Source: Glossina fuscipes
Taxonomy: Eukaryota; Arthropoda; Insecta; Diptera; Glossinidae
Length of the DNA: 64,000 nt
Direction of reading: 5' to 3'
Assembly (NCBI RefSeq): GCF_014805625.2
Contig: NW_023998423.1
Span: 2,327,903-2,391,902, forward strand
In this document: piece by piece, positions 36,501 through 48,444 of the stretch
Layout: each line of letters opens with the position of its first letter
How positions within the stretch are numbered: position 1 is the stretch's first letter
Translations under genes and position numbers: made by a program
Notes under the pieces: generated by a model
Seen by the model: only the letters and a program-made list of their open reading frames with translations
The model's database searches: none
What the model was told of the DNA's origin: nothing

Positions 36501-39500
36501 GCCCGCGGTCTAGGGACATTATTATTTTTAATTCGTTCACGATTAGAATATTTGTCCTCTCGATTGATTTCTAGTGAAATGAATTGTATGTGCACTTCAA
36601 AATTTTTTGGTTTTTTGCAAAAAAAATCCATTTCAAGAATGCTACAAAAGTTTAGATAAAACAAAACATGACTCTTTGCATTAGTCATAACTTATCATTA
36701 ATGAAAGTCGTGTAAGGCTACTTATGGCTAAGAAGCTATGTTTTTCGTTGTTTAATTATTTCGTACCCCTATGATAAGAATAAAGTCACAAGATCTGGTT
36801 AAAGTTCGTTAACATTTTTAACTTCATTTAAACTCAGGTATATAAATGCAACATATCTTAAAATGTACGCACAATATGGTAACACATACATCACGACGCA
36901 AAGGATTCTATATGTCTTGCTGCTGCGTTTATAGGGCGAAGTTCGCATTGGTTTTTATGCAACACTGGGATAAGGAATTCAACTATCCCTCTGCTAGCAA
37001 GTGTCTATTTACCTCCCTTTTTCAGCCCTGTATTTGTAAGGTCACCCATTTACAGCTCGTACAACGATATATTGGGAGTCCATACAACAATAATATTTAT
37101 TTTTTCTCTTCGTGGTCTTCGTAGTTTTGGCGAAAGCTACAACTTTTGCTCGCATTTTCTTCCCTTCCGTATCTATAAGCGGATCGCGACCATTCCTGCG
37201 TTTGAATTTTTATACATATATATATTTTTTTTAGTATGACTAAACAATGAGGTAATATTCCCGATACGTGGAACACGGTGAAGGTCAAAGAGAAGTGAGG
37301 AACGAGAAGGAGATAGGCAATTCGCAGCAGTTCAGTGGGTATTTGCCACGTCGATAAGCGGTATGCTTTTACACATTGAGCGACCAAAGTAAAGTCTACC
37401 ATACTTAAATTTAAACCCGCGATATAATATTTCTTTCAAATTTTTGATCTCTTACATTTTTGGTACGGATATCGCAGACCCATAGTCATACGTTATAGTT
37501 GATCGTTGTTAGAACATTGGTAAATGAGGCCAAGCCCCAAGTTGTTTGAGCTGCTTTGCAAAGATCTCTTCAATGCATTCTTTCGGAAAAAATTTAAATT
37601 GTATCGAAACAGACATTCTATTACCATGTCCCAAAAGTAAGACCAATGCATTATTCGAAGCTTATTTCGCCGCCTTGACAGTAATTTTAAATGTCAGTTA
37701 ATTCTCCGAGTTAACAGTTTGGCCGGGCGCAACAAATTCAGAGCGCACAACGATGGATGATATTGGCTGGATTGATCGGTTGCTTCTAGATCTTATACTT
37801 CGATCGAATTCTCATCTCCTATAGTGATGCGTTTCATAACATCCTAATAGTATGAAATCATTGTTTCGTAGACATAATCAAAATCGAAAAGAATACTTTT
37901 TGTGTCGGACAAAAGCAGTCGCAACTAAAACACTAATGACGCAGATACCTGGCACAGTGCTTCCAATTTAGAAAAAATATTTCTGACATTCGAATATAGG
38001 TCTTACTTTTTGGGCACGATATTAATATTCTGTAAAAATGCAATATAGTTTTAAGCTTTTTAATAATTTATCGATAAACCGATATAAAATATCTTGAGGC
38101 TTGAACTGTTTCTCGCAGAATGCTTTCACACTTTCGTCGTCATTTTAAATTAGATTGCCTTCTTCAACTTTTCAGTTTAAGTCTTATGGGTAGTTAGGAG
38201 AAGAGGAATAAGTCCCCGCTGTAATCGGATCCAAATCATAGGTCATCCTCGGCCACCTTTCGTTATTAGCTCAACCTGCATGTAAATACGATCGATGTCT
38301 GGTCTCTCTTCGGGATCCACTCTTATGTTAATATGATTGTTGGTCAGAATATTGGCTACTACTTCCTTTCCGATAGGCCGACAAGGGAATAACCGACAGA
38401 CGTTTCACTTTCTCAATGGCCTCATCATCCCATCAATGTCAATTTATGATAATTGCAGTTCTCCTACAAACGTAAATAATTTATATGCAAAAACGAAAGT
38501 TGGGATATATCGATATAAGTCTGCTCTCGTACGAGCGTACCATCTTTGCAAACAAATAGCAAAATCTTATGCATGTTTGTGTATTTACATAGTTGCGTGT
38601 ATAAATATTTACTTTAATGAATTATAGAAAATAAAAACAAAAAAAAAGTATTTAACTTTCTATTAAAAAAACGCAAAAAAATGTTACGCTGAAATGTCAT
38701 TCGATATTTACATATATGTATATATATATATATATATATATAAGTGGTGTGTGAACTTGTTCAACCACTAAGAACCTTTACTCCTCTTATTTGTTGTTCA
38801 TTCATCTTTCATTCACTCTATCCCTCCCCTTCTCTTAATTTCACCATTTCTCGCTTAATCAACTTTTTTTCCTATTGTTTATTTTCAAACCTATTTTTAT
38901 AAAAATATCAAAAAAACGAAAAAACAATGTTGTTTCTGCAACAATGAAAATTTAGAGCATACTTGGGTTTCGACTAACGTCTATGAGAATTTACCCCAAT
39001 TTGCAATACACGCTGGCCACGACGTTGATGGTGACGCTATTTATGTAGGCAGAGCTCATCACAATGGCGAAATGTTGCCTGCTAAAGTGCTACCGAACAA
39101 AAAAACGGCTTACGTTGCCTGGGGCGGTGCAGAGCATGTAAAACATGATGTGGAAATATTGACAGGACATCATTACGGTAAGCGTATGTGTAACGAAAAC
39201 ACTGCGAAAAGTTTTTAAATTCTATTTGTTATTCTTCAGTTTGGGTACCAGCCAGTGGGGGAAGTGTCCCACCTAATGCTGTAAGTGTAGGTCATACAGG
39301 CGACGGTGAACCGCTGTACGTGGGTCGTGCCGATTGGTGCGGAAGTTTGACTCCAGGCAAAATTCAACCTTCACATGGCTGCTTGTATATTCCTTTCGGC
39401 GGCGGAGAGCATAGGATAGAGCAGTACGAAGTCTTAACACAACCAGAAACTTGGGTTTCCTCTTCGGGCAATAACATTATACCGGGCACTGTTTTTGCTG

Positions 39501-39871
39501 GTAATGATACTGATGGTGATGAAATCTATGTTGGTCGTGCATATCATGAGGGAGATTTACTGCCCGCTAAGGTTATACCAAGTAAAGGTTGCGCTTATGT
39601 TTCACACGGTGGCCAGGAACATACAAAATATGATTTTGAATTATTGGCCGGTTATGGTTATGGTTGGGTACCCGATTGTAATGGCAGTGTACCGGTCGGC
39701 TCTGTCATGTGCGGCCGTACGGCTGATGGGGAACCCTTATATATCGGTCGTGGTCATTGGGGGGGCAGCTTAACTCCCGGTAAAGTTCATCCATCACATA
39801 GCTGCCTTTACATACCATTCGGTGGGCAAGAAGTGCGTATACAAAATTATGAAGTTTTAGTTAGATCTTGA
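33568..39871 (+). CDS. DM9-repeat protein with four DM9 units (first + strand copy)
   Basis: Coding exons 33568-33571 (ATG G, donor GTAAGA), 38956-39177 and 39240-39871 total 858 nt, or 285 aa. The last intron is 62 bp. Exons 2 and 3 are certain. The 4-nt first exon, 5.4 kb upstream, is chosen because it sits behind a TATA/GATA promoter, matches the phase and start structure of the other two genes, and yields MEHTWVS. DM9 units lie at about residues 19-72, 87-142, 158-212 and 228-283. Odd units read DxDGxxIYVGRAxHxGxxLPAKV and even units DGEPLYxGRxxWxGSLTPGKxxPSHxCLYIPFGG. No signal peptide is seen. A sugar-binding or recognition role is inferred from the family. It is closely similar to the gene at 48.4 kb, suggesting tandem duplication. 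Confidence 0.88.
33880..34190 (-). repeat. dispersed repeat R1 (inverted copy)
   Basis: Read on the - strand: a CACTACGTGTGGTACAAGTG head, GCAGTATATTAAGCTTGTGC, GATCGATTCAGAATCCC, TCGATTTAACG, then CTGTAATTTTACGAGTATTT and TTTTTCGACCATATCCC. This is the full R1 block order. Confidence 0.7.
35160..35345 (+). repeat. dispersed repeat R1 (copy)
   Basis: Starts ATACCCTCTTGCGGTA, then CACCCAGAAGGATTTGAGAT, CGACCGATTCAGAATTACTT, ATGTCTGTCCGCCAGGTCAC and GATGAAATTTGTTACACTGA. The 3' part is missing or diverged. Confidence 0.65.
37624..38018 (-). mobile_element. mariner-like deletion derivative with both terminal repeats
   Basis: The left end CATGTCCCAAAAGTAAGACC and the right end (- strand) CGTGCCCAAAAAGTAAGACC are inverted copies, and TA flanks both outer edges as expected for the Tc1/mariner superfamily. 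On the - strand the interior encodes a short transposase piece (RITIGDENSIEVYDLEATDQ) that fits the mariner G-D-E-x-W...Y-D-x-E-T-K-x-Q-S-S-Q region. It is about 395 bp against roughly 1.3 kb for a full element, so it cannot move itself. Confidence 0.75.
38717..38742. repeat. TA microsatellite
   Basis: A pure TA run just upstream of exon 2 of the DM9 gene. Confidence 0.85.
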
Positions 39872-39887
39872 ACTAAGTTTTTCCTAT

Positions 39888-39893
39888 AATAAA
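39888..39893 (+). promoter_or_regulatory. poly(A) signal of the first + strand DM9 gene
   Basis: AATAAA 17 bp after the stop codon. A second AATAAA lies about 40 bp further on. Confidence 0.65.
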
Positions 39894-39899
39894 TATTTT

Positions 39900-41243
39900 A
39901 AAGGTATCTTCATGAACAATGTATTAAGAATTTTAATAAATTTTTTTTTTTTAATAAAATGAGTAAACGAATAAAAACACTACAATGTAGTTAGTCCCAT
40001 AACGTCTTTTTCAAAATAACGCATTTTATGGGAAAGTGATCCGGTCCGAATCATTTTCAACCGCGTTCGTCCTTCACGTCAGGGTACCAATTGTTATCAA
40101 AATATACTATACAATATGCGGCCTGTACGTCGCAGACATAAAGGCAGCGATCGTTAGTCAACGGTAACGAGTGTTTAGTAACGAGTGATCCAACGGCGAT
40201 GGGTTGCGACTTTAAGCTTAAACTTTGAGCTATCATGGCCGATGTAGACTTAATAGGACATAGTGTAAGTATTATAAGATTTGGCTCAGAGATTTGAGCT
40301 ATCGGACCTTATTGTGAAAGAGGTCCGCAGAGTCTTCTTGGCGTGGTCGCAACCAGTTCTTGATGGCTTTTTCTAATTAGAGCATTGCATGGATAGTATT
40401 TGCGAGGATCATTCGATCGCACCGCACCCTCTTTCAACAACATTCGCAAATCAAATATCATTCACATTCAAATATTTCGAAAGTCCTAGGACGGAAGAAT
40501 GATTAAAGTTAATCATTTTAACTCGTGTATCAACTCTTGTAATAGAAGAAAGTTTGTCTGAAGTGCTTCCGTGTCTTACATGCACTTGCTCAGACTTAAT
40601 GGTAGTTAAAAGCGAGTTCCGCAACAATTTCCCCAAGAATATATAATTTTAGAATCGCATATCTTGGCGACAGCAGCTCTATCTATTGGTCTTTCTTTAA
40701 TAAAAAAAAAGTAAGAACATTATAGTCGGACAAGATCACCTCGCCCAGTAGAGTTGTTCATTCGTTTTGGTAATAGCACCATGAGACTTACGCATTAATT
40801 TCAGGCAAAGGCATGCTTTTCAGGAAAGCCCGCAGATTGGATGCCCAACGCATCACATTGGACGCATAATATTCGAGCAAACATTAGTCAGACAGATAGA
40901 AAGACAAAAGCGACGGACAGGTAAGCAGGCGAGAGAGGGACAGACAAGCTTAGCTCGATACCGAAAATGATGCTGAATCAATATGTATTATAAAGATGGG
41001 CCTATCTTAAGCTGTGCTGGGTCTTATATACGTCCACACAAACTTAATGTACAAGTGGCATTGGGTAATAAAAAAAAATATGACATTTGATAACTGTCTT
41101 TAACTAAACATATTGTAAATATTGCACAATTTTATTGTAATAAAAAAATGTGTTTAAAAACTAAGAACAGAAAGCCATGAAATTTCTTTTTAATTCTAAT
41201 AAGTTATATCACAAGTAGCTTATGGTAAATATTTTTTTTTTGT
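39900..41243. other. intergenic with an inverted R1 repeat
   Basis: No gene is supported. On the - strand, 41070-40895 carries R1 blocks (CCACTTGTACATTAAGTTTG, GATAGGCCCATCTTTATAAT, TCGAGCTAAGCTTGTCTGTC). Confidence 0.55.
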
Positions 41244-43174
41244 TTATTGCTCTTTTTCCCTCCTGCAGCTGTTGATAATCAAAAATTTAAGGACATGCTT
41301 TAAAACTTCGTCTCTGTGTTCCTGACACTCGTGGCTTTTTTCGAAACAATCCTTATTGGAGGAAACAATTTCATCAAAGATTTTACTTAGCCAGCCTGAT
41401 TTTATTTTCTCAGTCTTGAACTTATCGAAATATATTTTATATATTTCTCGCCATACATTCAATAGCTCTTCCGTGGACTCATCTTCCTTATCAATAACAT
41501 CCCGACACTTTGTACAATGATCTTTACTTTGAACGTATTTTTCAAGTACACATCTAGTGAAAAAGTACATAGCTGCTTCTTCTTCTTTCTTCGTCTGATT
41601 AATTTTGGGAATTAGATGAGAAACATCACAGCCCATATAATAGTTTTCCGATTTAATTTCATCTATACAATTACCTATATAAACTTCGTCGTCCTCTTCA
41701 AGCTTGCGACAAACTATTTTCCATGCCACTAGATTAGAAAGCAATTTTTTAACTTCATACGCGGTTTTAGATGTTCCGTACACTTTTAAACTTTTCGTGG
41801 TAGAAGCCTTCAAGGCAAGTTTCCCTAAATCCAATCGCAAGTTCTCATTTTCTTCTCCTTTAACGAACAAGTCTTTGCTTAACTTAATTACTGGTTTTAT
41901 TGTTGTAATTAAGTGTGTTTTACAACTTACGTGCCCTGATTTCACTTCTATTTTTTTTAGGAATGACGTACATTTTAATAATTCTTCCTTTCTTTTCATA
42001 AAATTATGTTTGTTGATTGTGTTGGCATTTGTATACAACAGGACATTGAATTCGCCCGGAAGTTGATACATTATCTCTACGAATTTTTATGTCCTTGCAG
42101 CGGTCGGCTTCTTTTTATTGTCCGACCAATCTAAATTTAAAGCAAATCGCATAGCAGCAGCCATAGAAGCGCTGAACACATCAGCGGCACATAAGTGCTC
42201 TCTGTAATGGCCGGCATACCAAGAAGGCTCATAATGCTTTGCCGTTAGCTGTGGACATATTTTAAATGTTTCACTATCCTTTTCTCTTTCATGAACACTT
42301 TCCAAAAACTCATAACTGAGACCGCGAACGTTTTTTTTTTGAAGATTTAAATACATATTTTTCAATAGATGACTGAAATCTATGAATAATGGTGGTACGC
42401 CACCAGGTAAATGGGATTTACTTATGTTCTTAACTGCGCTAACGTTTACCGGCTCTCCGTCACAAACAATTGCCTTAATATCTAATCCCAATGTTCGACC
42501 AAATCTAACATTTTTTGATATTAAGTCAGTTAATTTTTTGGCCTTTATATTACCGACGCAATAATAACTTAACAGTAACTTGAAATTGCCGAAAAGACTT
42601 CTGGCCATGAAGCATATTATATCAGAAGCAGTTGTAGGCTCTTTTGCGTCATCGCCGAAATCTACAAAACATCATCGTCTTCGTTGTAAATCAAACTCTG
42701 ATGAATCCGCACTTTGTCGAAGTGCAGAGAGCAAGTTTTTTCTTCTTTCGGCATTCCATCTAATCGATCTTTTAATTGCTCAAATACATTTACATTAGTA
42801 TGTACTCTAGCGTTAAATGTTTGAACTGGAAGACGGCAGTTGACATTTTATTCATTTTCTGATGCGGTGATGGGAAGATTAAATTTTAATTTTTTATTCA
42901 TAAATTCATACAGTTTCGGACTTGAGATGTGTATCTGTTGAGAAATGTATTTCTCAGCATCGCTAAAATTATCCTTTTTTACACAAATCATTTTCCTAAA
43001 ATGAATAGCTTCGCTACTATCCTCGGCGCACACCGAATATTCTTCGTTTAACGGTTTTTTTAATTCGTACATCTTCGCCAGATACATAGGCTCCAATTCA
43101 GTCTTGAAATCATCATTATTTTCAAGTTTAATTTCGTCGACCATCCTTTTAGTAATATTTTTATCAAGTTTCAC
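41244..43174 (-). pseudogene. decayed P-superfamily (THAP9-like) transposase
   Basis: Read leftward, 43174-42848 encodes 108 aa ending in a segment like the P-element LSPKxxxFxxxxLxFxLP stretch. A different frame then runs to about 42660, and a shift leads into 42608-42087. One in-frame TAA at 42087-42089 separates this from 42086-41244. The RNase-H-like core is recognisable: IVCDGEPVN, then FIDFSHLLKNMYLNL, then LTAKHYEPSW and AADVFSASMAAAMRF. These match positions of the catalytic Asp-containing blocks and the LTxKH/VFSxSVA block of P transposases. No THAP zinc finger was found upstream and no terminal repeats were located. With at least one frameshift and stops, it is probably a fossil, though the 275-aa C-terminal ORF is still open. 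Confidence 0.7.
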
Positions 43175-44459
43175 ATATTTTACGTTGTTGTTGTTTAAAA
43201 TATATACAATAAGCAGTAACTAATAGTTAAAAATGTACAAGTATTTAAAAATCAGTGAATTTTTATATTTTCTTCTTCGCCGCTAAGGAATGACTAATAA
43301 CGAAAGTCTCTAACGCGTGAATAGAGATAAGCAGAATTAATTCAGCGCAAAAACACTTGCAATTTCGTAATTAATTTAACCGTGTGTACATTGCCGCTCC
43401 TAAGCTCAGTGCAGTTTCATGCACATATTCTGAATTGGAAGCAAAATCGTGTCTATCATTATTATTAACTAGCAAGCCAGCGATCGATCGGGATCGAATC
43501 GACGCTACCCTAAAATGGACTAAAAAAAAGCTAAAGCACTAAATTTTCACGCTCCATTATGTTGGATGGACGAGGCTGATTTTTTCTATGAATTTTTTTT
43601 TTTATTTGAAGTCGACAGCTTCATTTTGCGGCCAGAAGAGTGCTTATAACAGACATTGCACAGATGGACGGACGCACATATTTAAATCGATTCAGAATTT
43701 GATGCTGATCAAGAATATACACGCTTTGCAGGGTCGCTGAAGCTTTGCAAACGTTTTGACAAAGTGAATATAGCCCCCATCCTTGGGTGTTGGCGAAAAA
43801 TAACTATTTGAGTGCTGTGCACGCAAAACGGGTTATACGATTTTTATAGTATACGATAAGCCAGGAAGTTTGATAACGATTTATTTACTTATAATTAGTG
43901 AGGTAGTTTATGACCTCACGACGCGAGAGAATATTTCATTTCTCTTTATTGTAAGTCGTTACTGAATGAAATCTATATATTACGAAGAGCAAGATCGATA
44001 GCTGCTTTTCCGCTTTGCTATCCATAAGAATAAAACTACATCGACTGCTCGTGATAAATTGTATAGCTGAACGTTTTTCTTCCTTTTGTTATTTTTACAT
44101 TTATTTTGTTTGTTTTTTGTGGTAGGTACAATATTTATTTATTTGTTATTTTTATACTCACTATACTCACTCATTTTGTCGTAATGTTTGCAGTATATAT
44201 ATATATATATTCTTGATCAGCATGAAACCCTGGATTGATTAAGCCAAGTCTGGCCAGCTGTCTGTCTACGTGGTATGCGTTGTTGACATTCTCCTGCTCC
44301 CAAAAATTAAATGAAATCATATTTGGTGGAAACACCGAAGTTTTTGTGAGCAGGTTGGTATTGCAAGTGTTCCAAACTGGTCAGAGCATATCACCTATAT
44401 ATTTTTTAGATAAATTTGCAAAGCATGGATTTAGAGGCTGCCGGACAACTTGGGTCGTA
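43175..44459. other. intergenic between transposon remains
   Basis: No gene. It holds R2-like repeat sequence inverted at about 43665-43805 and, on the + strand, from about 44190 (TATATATTCTTGATCAGCAT, then CTGTCTGTCTACG). Confidence 0.5.
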
Positions 44460-44560
44460 TGCTGCTCCGCCTGCATTGAGAACTCCGCCGCACTTGAGAT
44501 TTGAACTCACGAACATTGAGTTGTTAGTCGCGATCCTTTGCCTTCTCGGCTACTCATGCG
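44460..44560 (-). repeat. tRNA-derived SINE-like copy (copy 2)
   Basis: On the - strand: A-box-like TGAGTAGCCGAGAAGGC, then ATCGCGACTAACAACTCAAT, a B box in GTGAGTTCAAATCTCAAGTG, and the tail GCGGCGGAGTTCTCAATG. It aligns block for block with the copies at 8.67 and 62.74 kb. Confidence 0.6.
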
Positions 44561-44869
44561 ATTCGTACAACACGTTATTATACTAATATAGACGTAAAAT
44601 GTGAGAGATAACGAGGACGCTTTGCATACCAGTAGATGGTGTAATTAAATAATCTCATAATATAAGATTAGGGTAAAAACGAAAAACTGGGCTGGGAAAA
44701 GAGACAAAGTGAAGTAACAAAAAAACACGCTTTATAAAGTAAAGTAACGAATATGTTTTCTTTGTGAAGATGCTATCCGCTTTCCAAAATTACTTAACAG
44801 CTCTGTAGACAATGTACACGAGAAAGGAAGACATTTCTTCTATTTATTGCAGAACTGATTTGCGATCAA

Positions 44870-45245
44870 TTTGTGAATAGCGACATTACACGTTCGGGTA
44901 ATTTCGCGCTCACATCGACTGCTGTATGGCTTGTCACACCGACTACATATCTTTAATTTCTCGGCAAGAAAAATTGGTAATTACGTGGCTGTAGCGATCA
45001 GAATTAACGGTTTGTGTCACACTCTCGTTATTTTCAAAGAAGTACGAGCTTATCGGGGGCTTTGAATTTTTGGAGCGACACAATTTTGCTTGGTGAGATA
45101 TCCACCAAGCGAAAAATGAGCCTCGTCAATGAAGAAAATGCGATGCGAAAAGCCGTCATACAAACGCTGTTGTTTGAGCACGATCAGCACGCATTGCACT
45201 GTCAGCCGGCTACAGTTCTTGTGTTACCTGAGTTTTCTAGAGATG
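44870..45245 (-). mobile_element. Tc1/mariner-superfamily transposase remnant
   Basis: On the - strand three frames give ordered pieces of an insect DDE transposase: FFIDEAHFSLGGYLTKQNCV, then FFENNESVTQTVNSDRYSHV, then CHTASCTIDV. They fit the blocks around the second catalytic Asp and the CHTA motif. Several frameshifts and stops are present, so it is inactive. The + strand ORF over 45014-45277 is its antisense shadow. Confidence 0.65.
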
Positions 45246-45918
45246 GAAATCCAAATTCACATGGAATTTGTGGCTAAATTTAGACCTTCTTAGACACTTG
45301 TATTAGGAACACCAACATTTTCGGTCGGGCGTGCCCTTCAATGATTTGTGGACCTTAACAAATCTGTTATAGACTGAATCTCTTAAATTTCTTCACACTT
45401 TTTCTTATAGAGCGCTCAGATGGGCGTTTACGTCGATCGTAGCCTACTGGTAATGCACGAAACGTATCTTCAGTCTTTTTTTTATAGTAAGCTTTTAGTC
45501 CATACCCATCCAAATTATAAAATAACAAATATTACAACATGCATATGATGCCCTGTATAACAGTTCTATTTAACATGCGTTTTTGAAACAGAATTGCCGC
45601 ATCAGAGCCACAAGATGTAGCCGGTTGTAAAAAATCTAGATCCTTAGTTGCGCCTTTTCTCACTTTGCACACTTGTTAAACTACTCAACAGACATCGTTT
45701 TGCGTTCTCATACTCAGAACATCAAGGATTGCCAGCTCTTCCATATTGACACAACCAGAGGTTTTTATACGCGTTAGGAGACAGCATTGAATCTTGGTGG
45801 CGCTCAAGTTTACTCTATTCCTCTGATCTATACCTGAATGATAATTAATTAGAGAAATTAAATTTGATATAAGCAATCATATAAGAGAGTCGCTTAATAT
45901 TTTACTAAAGCAAATGCA

Positions 45919-45971
45919 GAGTCACAAAATATTAATAAAAATTTTAAAAAAATATTAATATTTTGTGACTC
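45919..45971. mobile_element. 53-bp perfect hairpin with flanking direct repeats
   Basis: GAGTCACAAAATATTAATA at 45919-45937 and its exact reverse complement at 45953-45971 flank a 15-bp AT-only centre. CAAATGCA occurs immediately left (45911-45918) and again at 45971-45978, overlapping the last base. This looks like a 7-8 bp target duplication around a minimal foldback transposon (a hAT-like length). A lone palindrome is the alternative. Confidence 0.6.
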
Positions 45972-45978
45972 AAATGCA

Positions 45979-47635
45979 ATGATAATCGCAACTCCATAGT
46001 TCAGAAAAGTTTTGAATTTCATGTTACTGAAAGACTGTATGATGTAGTGGGCTTGCTTATGAATAATCCGAGAAAGCCATATGAAACTTTCCGTTTTAAC
46101 GCAAGTTTGTATAATTTTGTAACGGCTATGTGTTAGGTAAGGCAAGCTCTTGATATTTTTTTAAAATTACAAAATCCTCTTTGAACTCTTTCAGCAATTG
46201 AAATGGTCGATCCCGAGACTTTAACTACCCGATGTTGGCTAGATCCATATGAATAGCTAAGAGTAAATAAAAATCGCGAAGAAGCGACCGAATTTATGTT
46301 TGCGTAGCGTTACAAAGGCTACCAAAGCGGCACAAGTGTGTATGAATATTGAAGAGAATAATGCCCATAAGAATATGTGATACCACATTTCACGAAATGT
46401 GTTGAGAGGCTATATTTTTTCACCCTATGAGTTGCAGAACGACAAGGTGTGGCATATCGGTAGTCCGAAAAATTCCGAGACGGAGAAATGTCAACATGGT
46501 TGGCATTACGATCGTTCTCAGTATCCTAGTACTGGTATGCGTTAGACAATGAGGCCTCATTTTAAGATTTGATCAATGAATCTAAATACAAAGTTTCAAT
46601 TGTATTTCTAAATGTTTATTGTCTTAAGATACCCGTCAGAACACGGAAGTATGAAGAGATATTAAAATCTAGAACATTCACTTACGGGATCTCTTTATAA
46701 ATTCACAATCCTACACAATTAATGCAAGAGCTTTGCTATATTTCTTTTATACACACATAGATAGTCCGAGCTCAACCCCACTATCAATACTAAGCATATG
46801 TCAAAAACTTTCTCAGTTATCTTATCTCTGCGATCAATAAATGCGGTGGTTAACAGCATAAGTGCTCACAAGCAAATATATTCTTTCAATATCTGATGGA
46901 ACAAACCTTCGGGCGGCCGTATGCCGAATGTTATGACTTTCGAAATTTTATTTGCTACTTGCTGAGCATCATTAAGAACAGGAAAGGTAAACGCCTTTAT
47001 TTTACTTTGCCATCATCAAAGCAATTAACAAATTTCATGTTACGATTCATCAACACTTTTCAATGGGCAAGACCACGAAAGAATTTCAAGAAAGACTCGG
47101 TATACATTATGGAGAATCTGCTCGTCGGATAAAATGGATAAAAAGTCGATGGTTCAAATTAAACGTAATGGCGATGAAATGAAACAAAATATTGAACATC
47201 GCTTTCATGTGGCGTAACTGGGGTTACAACATTAATATTAAACGCTGCGACATTGCAGGTCCACGAGACAGCTGAGATGGCAAAGGTCTCATATAAGTGC
47301 GCCCTTAACAGTTTGCACGAAATATTGAATGCAAAGAAGCTTTGTCGAAAACGGATGCCTCGTTCGCCTTCGATCAAAAACTCAACTGTTTGGTCATTGC
47401 AATGAAATACATACAGACGTTTATTTATTTATTAGAGGAAATATGTACACGCGCAACGAAAAGTTCGTACATATGTGCAAATACGCTCGCATCCTTGCAT
47501 TCACAAATCATAGGTAGTTGCATGTATTTCGATCAACGACGTCTATTGCTGAAAATGATAAGGTAATGCGAAATGTCAATGTACCCAAAATAAAAGTTTT
47601 TCACTTAGTATTATTGTGTTATTCAGTGCATGCGA
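45979..47635. other. intergenic, no gene seen
   Basis: Several ORFs of 60-80 codons occur on both strands without homology, splice context or coding bias that I can see. Confidence 0.5.
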
Positions 47636-47965
47636 ACGCTACTCATGGAACGCTTAAAATTGCGTTTTCGATACTCATTATTTTTGTTGTTTGATTTGAA
47701 AAAATGTGCTACCGAAGCCCCTTAAACACTTTTGGAAGCTTATGGTGATTTTGCTCGTTTTTACGGTTTTCGATTCCAACGGTTCGAAAGGCGAATAGCA
47801 AAGAAAGGACTGGAAGACCAAAACAAATTCGATACCAACGATTTGCAAGACCTATTAGACGAAAACGCAAAGAGCATTCGAGCACCTTAGGAATTAATGT
47901 ATCCAACTATTTCTTGGCGTACGAATGTGATGGGAAAGATGCGAAACAAGGGAAAATGGCCATTC
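47636..47965 (+). mobile_element. mariner transposase N-terminal remnant
   Basis: The + strand reads ATEAP, stop, TLLEAYGDFARF...RFQRFERR...FDTNDLQDLLDENAKSI, then ISWRTNVMGKMRNKGKWPF. This follows the order of the mariner helix-turn-helix region (EAxRxLxExYG...WFxRFKxGxFD...L..LLDEN...GKxxKxGKWVPH). Stops and shifts break it. No terminal repeats were found. Confidence 0.65.
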
Positions 47966-48343
47966 AACATTGCGTTGGTATTGCTGGCATCAAGTGGAAA
48001 GAAAACTTATCGAGAAAACTTCTTCTTCTGTGAGTCAGGCAATCAACAACAGGTGACTTGCTAAGTTGAGTAAAACAGGAGGAAACTTCTTTTATGACAT
48101 ACGTACAAGAAGTAATCCCAGGCTTTTAAAGATTAACCCGACCTTAAGCACAATCTGATGGAAGGCATGCCTTGGGAAGAAAACAAAAACGTAAATTCTT
48201 CCATAACGGTCTTTGAAAGCGCGCATCTTTCTCTATTTAGTAGTTAAATTTTTTTATTACTTCAGTGTACAACTCGTCAGTATTTCAATACAGCTTGACA
48301 TGCTTTTCTTCATCAGTCAACCTATAAAGTTATGTTTGAAAAT

Positions 48344-48370
48344 CTTATCAACCTGCAAAAAATTATAAAG
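48344..48370 (+). promoter_or_regulatory. GATA/TATA promoter candidate of the second + strand DM9 gene
   Basis: TTATCA (48344-48349) lies just before TATAAAG (48364-48370), about 75 bp upstream of the proposed ATG at 48445. Another TATAAAG lies at 48323. The arrangement echoes the other two DM9 promoters. Confidence 0.4.
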
Positions 48371-48444
48371 TAATAGTAAATTTTTAGGACTTCTTTAAGT
48401 TCATCAAACGTACTGGCAATCGCGACTTCGTAAGTAAAGCTTAA

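Larger units (their letters stand above)
33572..38955 (+). other. 5.4-kb first intron of the first + strand DM9 gene
   Basis: If exon 1 is correct, this intron hosts an inverted R1 repeat at about 33880-34190, a + strand R1 copy at about 35160-35345, a mariner deletion derivative at 37624-38018 and a TA microsatellite at 38717-38742. No other exon was recognised. Confidence 0.5.

Noticed and set aside
41704..42066. 120-codon + strand ORF
   Set aside because: It is the antisense of the P-type transposase C-terminal region.
45014..45277. 87-codon + strand ORF
   Set aside because: It is the antisense of the Tc1/mariner remnant, whose - strand peptides match a known transposase.
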